This document shows, piece after piece, positions 60,959-64,000 of a stretch of 64,000 nt of DNA. Below the pieces are notes generated by a model that was not told the DNA's origin, ran no database searches, and saw nothing but the letters and a program-made list of their open reading frames with translations. The DNA lies in the NCBI GenBank assembly GCA_017397885.1, contig JAFQHQ010000220.1:56297-120296 (forward strand), in the 5' to 3' direction. Position 1 is the stretch's first letter. Every line of letters begins with the position of its first letter. The stretch comes from Clostridia bacterium. Lineage in GTDB: Bacteria; Bacillota; Clostridia; UMGS1810. The translations under genes and the position numbers were made by a program.

Positions 60959-62224
60959 ATGAAAATACAGGAACTTTGTGACATAATTGAACGCAGAAAA
61001 GACGAGCTTTTTATTTTGCTTTCTGATCTTGTGAAAATAAATTCCGAAAGTATCGGGAGTGTAGGCAATGAAGAAGAATGTGCCGGATATATTTATAAAT
61101 TGTGTAAAGAAATGAATCTGGAAACCGATTTATTTTCTCCGTTGGATGTTAATGATTTTGAGCATCATCCTGACTACATTCCGGGAAGAAACCTTGAAAA
61201 CAGATATAATGTTGTTGCACGTTATCAGGGGGTGGTAAACGAAGATGAGCTCATGCTCATGGCTCACACCGACACGGTGAAAACCGGTGATGTTTCCTCT
61301 TGGGATTTAGATCCTTTCTCCGGGGAAATCAGAGACGGTAAAATATTCGGGCGTGGGGCAACCGATGACAAATATGGCATAGCAACAGCCTTGTTTGTTA
61401 TGAAAGTTTTAAAAGACTATGGGTTTGTTCCAAAGAAGAATCTTCTTTTTGCGGCATATTCCGATGAGGAATACGGAGGTTCTCACGGTGCTCTTTCAAC
61501 TGTTTTGAAATATCCGGCAAAACGCATTGTAAACATGGATACAAGCGGCGGCAAGATTACTCATTGTGCTTCGGGAGGTCAGGAGATAAAATTTAAGTTT
61601 CACACAAAAGATGTGACCGACAGCGCCGAAAAGGCAGCAAAAGCTATTTCAACCGTCATCGAAACAATTAATTCGGAGTTTGGCAAAAAAAGAAAAAATG
61701 AACTCATGTCCAACCGATTTTATAAAGGCACCGCAATTCCCGAAACATCTTTGCGTTATATGGGGGTTAAAGCAGGAAATTCGGGAGCAGACCTTGGATG
61801 CGGTGAGGTTCATTTTGTTTTCTACACCGATAAGACCAAAGATGAAATCTGGTCTGAGCTTGACGCACTTAAAACCGTTCTTGAAGAAAAGCTTGATAAA
61901 ATAGGAATTAAAGCCGACGGGTTTGAAGGTGCAACAAGGTTTTTTCACTATGCTTTCTGTGAACCCGACAGCGAAGATATAGCTTTAATGGTTGAAGCAT
62001 CGAAAGAGACCTCGGGTATAGAACCGCCGGTTTGCGGTTCGTGTCTTTCAGATATGTCTGTAATTTCAAAATACGGTTCAAATCGTACTTTTTCTTTTGG
62101 TGTTGGCAGAGGTTTTGCAGAAATTGGCGGAGCGCATCAGCCAAATGAATTTATAGAATGTGACAGGCTTTTGTATTTTGCAAAAACAATTGGAGCCTAT
62201 GTATTAAAAGTTTTAAACAGTTAA
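60959..62224 (+). CDS. M20 family metallopeptidase
   Basis: A 421-residue zinc peptidase of the ArgE/DapE/PepV type. MAHTDTVKTGD near residue 97, GRGATDDKYGIATALFV near 131 and YSDEEYGGSHG near 169 give the two-metal site. A dimerisation domain follows, and a late GGAHQPNEFIE holds the final histidine. Its start follows the stop of the glycosidase-like gene by three bases, so the two are coupled. The natural substrate, an N-acyl amino acid or a short peptide, cannot be read. Confidence 0.88.
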   Translation: MKIQELCDIIERRKDELFILLSDLVKINSESIGSVGNEEECAGYIYKLCKEMNLETDLFSPLDVNDFEHHPDYIPGRNLENRYNVVARYQGVVNEDELMLMAHTDTVKTGDVSSWDLDPFSGEIRDGKIFGRGATDDKYGIATALFVMKVLKDYGFVPKKNLLFAAYSDEEYGGSHGALSTVLKYPAKRIVNMDTSGGKITHCASGGQEIKFKFHTKDVTDSAEKAAKAISTVIETINSEFGKKRKNELMSNRFYKGTAIPETSLRYMGVKAGNSGADLGCGEVHFVFYTDKTKDEIWSELDALKTVLEEKLDKIGIKADGFEGATRFFHYAFCEPDSEDIALMVEASKETSGIEPPVCGSCLSDMSVISKYGSNRTFSFGVGRGFAEIGGAHQPNEFIECDRLLYFAKTIGAYVLKVLNS

Positions 62225-62240
62225 AAATCATATTATATCA

Positions 62241-62283
62241 AAAGCGTGTGTAAAAATTCGTGTTGAATTTTTACACACGCTTT
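62241..62283. terminator. Bidirectional terminator between the M20 and AraC genes
   Basis: AAAGCGTGTGTAAAAATTC pairs with GAATTTTTACACACGCTTT. It serves both convergent genes. Confidence 0.85.
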
Positions 62284-63250
62284 AATCTTCATTCATTTCC
62301 GATTTCTGATACTCTGTTGGTGTCATTCCGATATTTTTTCTGAAAGTTGTTATAAAATAGTTATAGCTCTTAAATCCTGATTCATAGCAGCTTTCCGTCA
62401 CATTGCAACCGTTTCTCAAAAGATATTTTGCTCTTGAAAGCTTTTGGCTTGTTATATATTCAACCGGCGATGTACCAAGATGTTTTTTGAACATTCTGCA
62501 TAGATAAGATATACTCACGTTGCAGTGATTTGCAATCTGTTTGGTTTCATTTATTGTTAAAATGTTATCCGAAATATATTTCAGTGCGTTTTTAAGAAGA
62601 GGAGTAAGCAAGGGGGTTTTATTATTTTCACCGCCTGTTCCTTCGCATATTAACGACATAGCCTGCACAGTGTATGAATAAAGAAGAAAGTCCTTGTGTT
62701 CTCCGTTTTGCTCTATAACATTATCCATTTTTTTGAATATTCTAAAAAGTTTCTCGGTGTTTTCTTCGGATAGTTCGACAGAGTTTCCAAATTGCAGTTT
62801 ATCGGCTGAAAATATTTTGTGGAACGGTGAATTTTTTCCTATCTTTTCAAAAAAATCGCCGGGAAAGTTAAACTCATAATATTCAAGATTTTCAAGTTCA
62901 TAAATAAAAAGCATATAATCTTCGTTTTGGCAAAGGGAAATAATTTTTCCAAAGTCCGAAGTATAAAGCTGATCGGTTATGAACATTCCGATTTTACCCT
63001 CAACAAACACATATAGTTTATAATAGTCCAGATGATTATTTGTGTATCCCGTAATACTTTTTTCGTCATTGTGGTAGTGATTGTAATGACGGTACAAAAT
63101 CGGCATATCACTATTCTTGCTGTATGAATAAACAGCTGCCCTTTGCAGTGTTCTGCTTTTGTCTTCCTCGCTATGTTCAAATGTTTCAAGTGCTTTTTCA
63201 AAGGTTTCATGATTTGAAGATTCAAAATTCTTTATCTCCTTTTGTGTCAT
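62282..63250 (-). CDS. AraC-family transcriptional regulator
   Basis: A 322-residue regulator. The N-terminal part is a cupin-like sensor (YYKLYVFVEGKIGMFITDQLY). The C-terminal double helix-turn-helix covers the last 100 residues: ANHCNVSISYLCRMFKKHLGTSPVEYITSQKLSRAKYLL, then VTESCYESGFKSYNYFITTFRKNIGMTPTEYQ. ATG at 63250 is chosen because GGAGGTG lies eight bases upstream; an ATG five codons earlier overlaps that site. It is divergent from the GH20-like gene and probably controls it. Confidence 0.92.
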   Translation of the reverse strand: MTQKEIKNFESSNHETFEKALETFEHSEEDKSRTLQRAAVYSYSKNSDMPILYRHYNHYHNDEKSITGYTNNHLDYYKLYVFVEGKIGMFITDQLYTSDFGKIISLCQNEDYMLFIYELENLEYYEFNFPGDFFEKIGKNSPFHKIFSADKLQFGNSVELSEENTEKLFRIFKKMDNVIEQNGEHKDFLLYSYTVQAMSLICEGTGGENNKTPLLTPLLKNALKYISDNILTINETKQIANHCNVSISYLCRMFKKHLGTSPVEYITSQKLSRAKYLLRNGCNVTESCYESGFKSYNYFITTFRKNIGMTPTEYQKSEMNED

Positions 63251-63575
63251 TACATTCACCTCCATGATTATTTAATTTGTTTTTTTAAATGATTTATTAT
63301 ATCTTATCACATAAGTATTTGTTTGTCATTCTCAAATTTATCACAAACCTTCTTTATTTTGAACATTTGCTTTGTATTTTTGACATTGTTTACAAAAATA
63401 ATTCTCTTATCTTATAAACATTAAACAAACCTCTTTTAAGCATGTTCAAAATATATTAAACATTGTGTAAAAATCCGAATGAATAAACTTTCGTTTTAAG
63501 GTACAATTGTAATGTAATATAACAGTCTTGTTTGTCCAAAGAAGATTTTGTATTATCAATAAAGGAGAAGTGCTG
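63251..63575. promoter_or_regulatory. Divergent control region of the AraC and GH20-like genes
   Basis: A 325-base AT-rich gap without an open frame. It contains a perfect 12-base inverted repeat, TATTTTGAACAT at 63355-63366 and ATGTTCAAAATA at 63442-63453, with centres about 87 bases apart (roughly eight helical turns). This looks like paired AraC binding sites with looping. I could not define -10/-35 elements with confidence. Confidence 0.5.
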
Positions 63576-64000
63576 ATGATATATCCACAACCAAAACAAA
63601 TGACATCAAAAGAGGGAACATTTAAACTTGCAATCGGAAACTGCGATGATTTGCTCGGCTTTTGTGCAAAGTGCAAATCATGCGACAAAATCACTTTTTT
63701 GAAAAATTCCCTTTTAAAAAAAGAAGAATACATTTTGAATGTCACAAATGACGCAATCACCGTTTCGTCATCCACCGATGAAGGCTGTTTTCGAGCTCTT
63801 ACATCTCTTTTTGTGCTTTGGAAAACACAAGGTGAAAATGTTTCCTGCATTGAGATTTGCGACAGTCCCGATTTTGAAAAAAGAGGCTATATGCTTGACA
63901 TCAGCCGCGGACGAATCCCTAAGGTGTCAACAATAAAAAAACTCATAGACAATCTCACGCTTTTGAAATACAACGAATTTCAACTCTACATAGAAAGCTT
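63576..64000 (+). CDS. GH20-like beta-N-acetylhexosaminidase, N-terminal part (3' truncated)
   Basis: The frame starts at ATG 63576 with AAAGGAGAAG before it and stays open to the window end (141 codons). The first 100 residues are a small alpha/beta domain typical of GH20/GH84 N-termini. SPDFEKRGYMLDISRGRIPKV followed by LKYNEFQLYIES matches the start of the catalytic barrel in family 20 glycosidases (RGxxLDxSR...NxxQLY). The catalytic D-E pair lies beyond the window. No signal peptide is present. It is divergent from an AraC regulator, so it probably begins a local glycan-use unit. Confidence 0.8.
   Translation, partial: MIYPQPKQMTSKEGTFKLAIGNCDDLLGFCAKCKSCDKITFLKNSLLKKEEYILNVTNDAITVSSSTDEGCFRALTSLFVLWKTQGENVSCIEICDSPDFEKRGYMLDISRGRIPKVSTIKKLIDNLTLLKYNEFQLYIES

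Overview
The window looks like chromosomal DNA from an anaerobic, Gram-positive-type Clostridia (Firmicutes). Evidence: the gene sets yloU-yloV-recG, prfA-ywlC-ywlE-rimI-tsaD, epsC-like cysE/cysS/mrnC and yhaO/yhaN; a Rex redox repressor; rubredoxin; an Nfn-type flavoprotein pair beside NADP-glutamate dehydrogenase; S-layer-homology (SLH) surface proteins; strong AGGAGG ribosome sites and sigma-A promoters with 17-nt spacers. No 16S rRNA is present, so I cannot place it lower. Base composition is moderately AT-rich. I see no phage, plasmid, insertion-sequence transposase or CRISPR array.

Layout. 1-7.1 kb: end of a discoidin-domain protein, a large secreted protein with degenerate SLH motifs, an alpha/beta hydrolase, a TIM-barrel amidohydrolase and a GH78-like rhamnosidase. 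7.2-8.2 kb: tRNA-Leu(CAA), RNase P RNA and rubredoxin (the last a 52-residue gene). 8.2-12.4 kb: an SLH-anchored GH18 protein, the lower Entner-Doudoroff pair (KDPG aldolase and KDG kinase) and a DUF1858 protein. 12.4-14.6 kb: an isolated two-gene unit of a McrB-like AAA+ ATPase and an unrecognised partner, the best candidate for an undescribed defence-type system. 14.7-17.9 kb: PEP carboxykinase and fumarase. 18-24 kb: M20 amidohydrolase, PHP protein, small unknown, DUF4091 glycoside-hydrolase-like protein and an AraC regulator; two related MITE-like palindromes bracket the last two. 24.4-28.2 kb: an orphan class II glutamine amidotransferase and a rare fusion of a sugar-isomerase TIM barrel with an acyl-CoA synthetase.

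28.4-41.5 kb is dense housekeeping: SbcCD-like YhaO/YhaN, Asp23/YloU, YloV/FakA, RecG, release factor 1, tRNA t6A synthesis, arginine phosphatase, RimI, then an SLH protein. 41.7-50.9 kb: M18 aminopeptidase, serine acetyltransferase, cysteinyl-tRNA synthetase, Mini-RNase III, a YitT membrane protein, split transketolase, a VTT membrane protein, Rex, and a P-loop/Asp23-like fusion translationally coupled to rex. 51-55 kb: NADP-glutamate dehydrogenase and an NfnAB/SudAB-type pair, which together link NADPH supply and nitrogen assimilation. 55-58.7 kb: three small unknown genes, argD-argF behind an ARG-box-like palindrome, and a GNAT. 58.9-64 kb: a 693-residue glycosidase-like unknown, an M20 peptidase, and an AraC regulator divergent from a GH20-like gene cut by the window end.

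The surface proteins, glycosidases, AraC regulators and KDG metabolism suggest a plant or host polysaccharide degrader. All functional calls rest on reading the sequence and on recalled family features; no database search was run.
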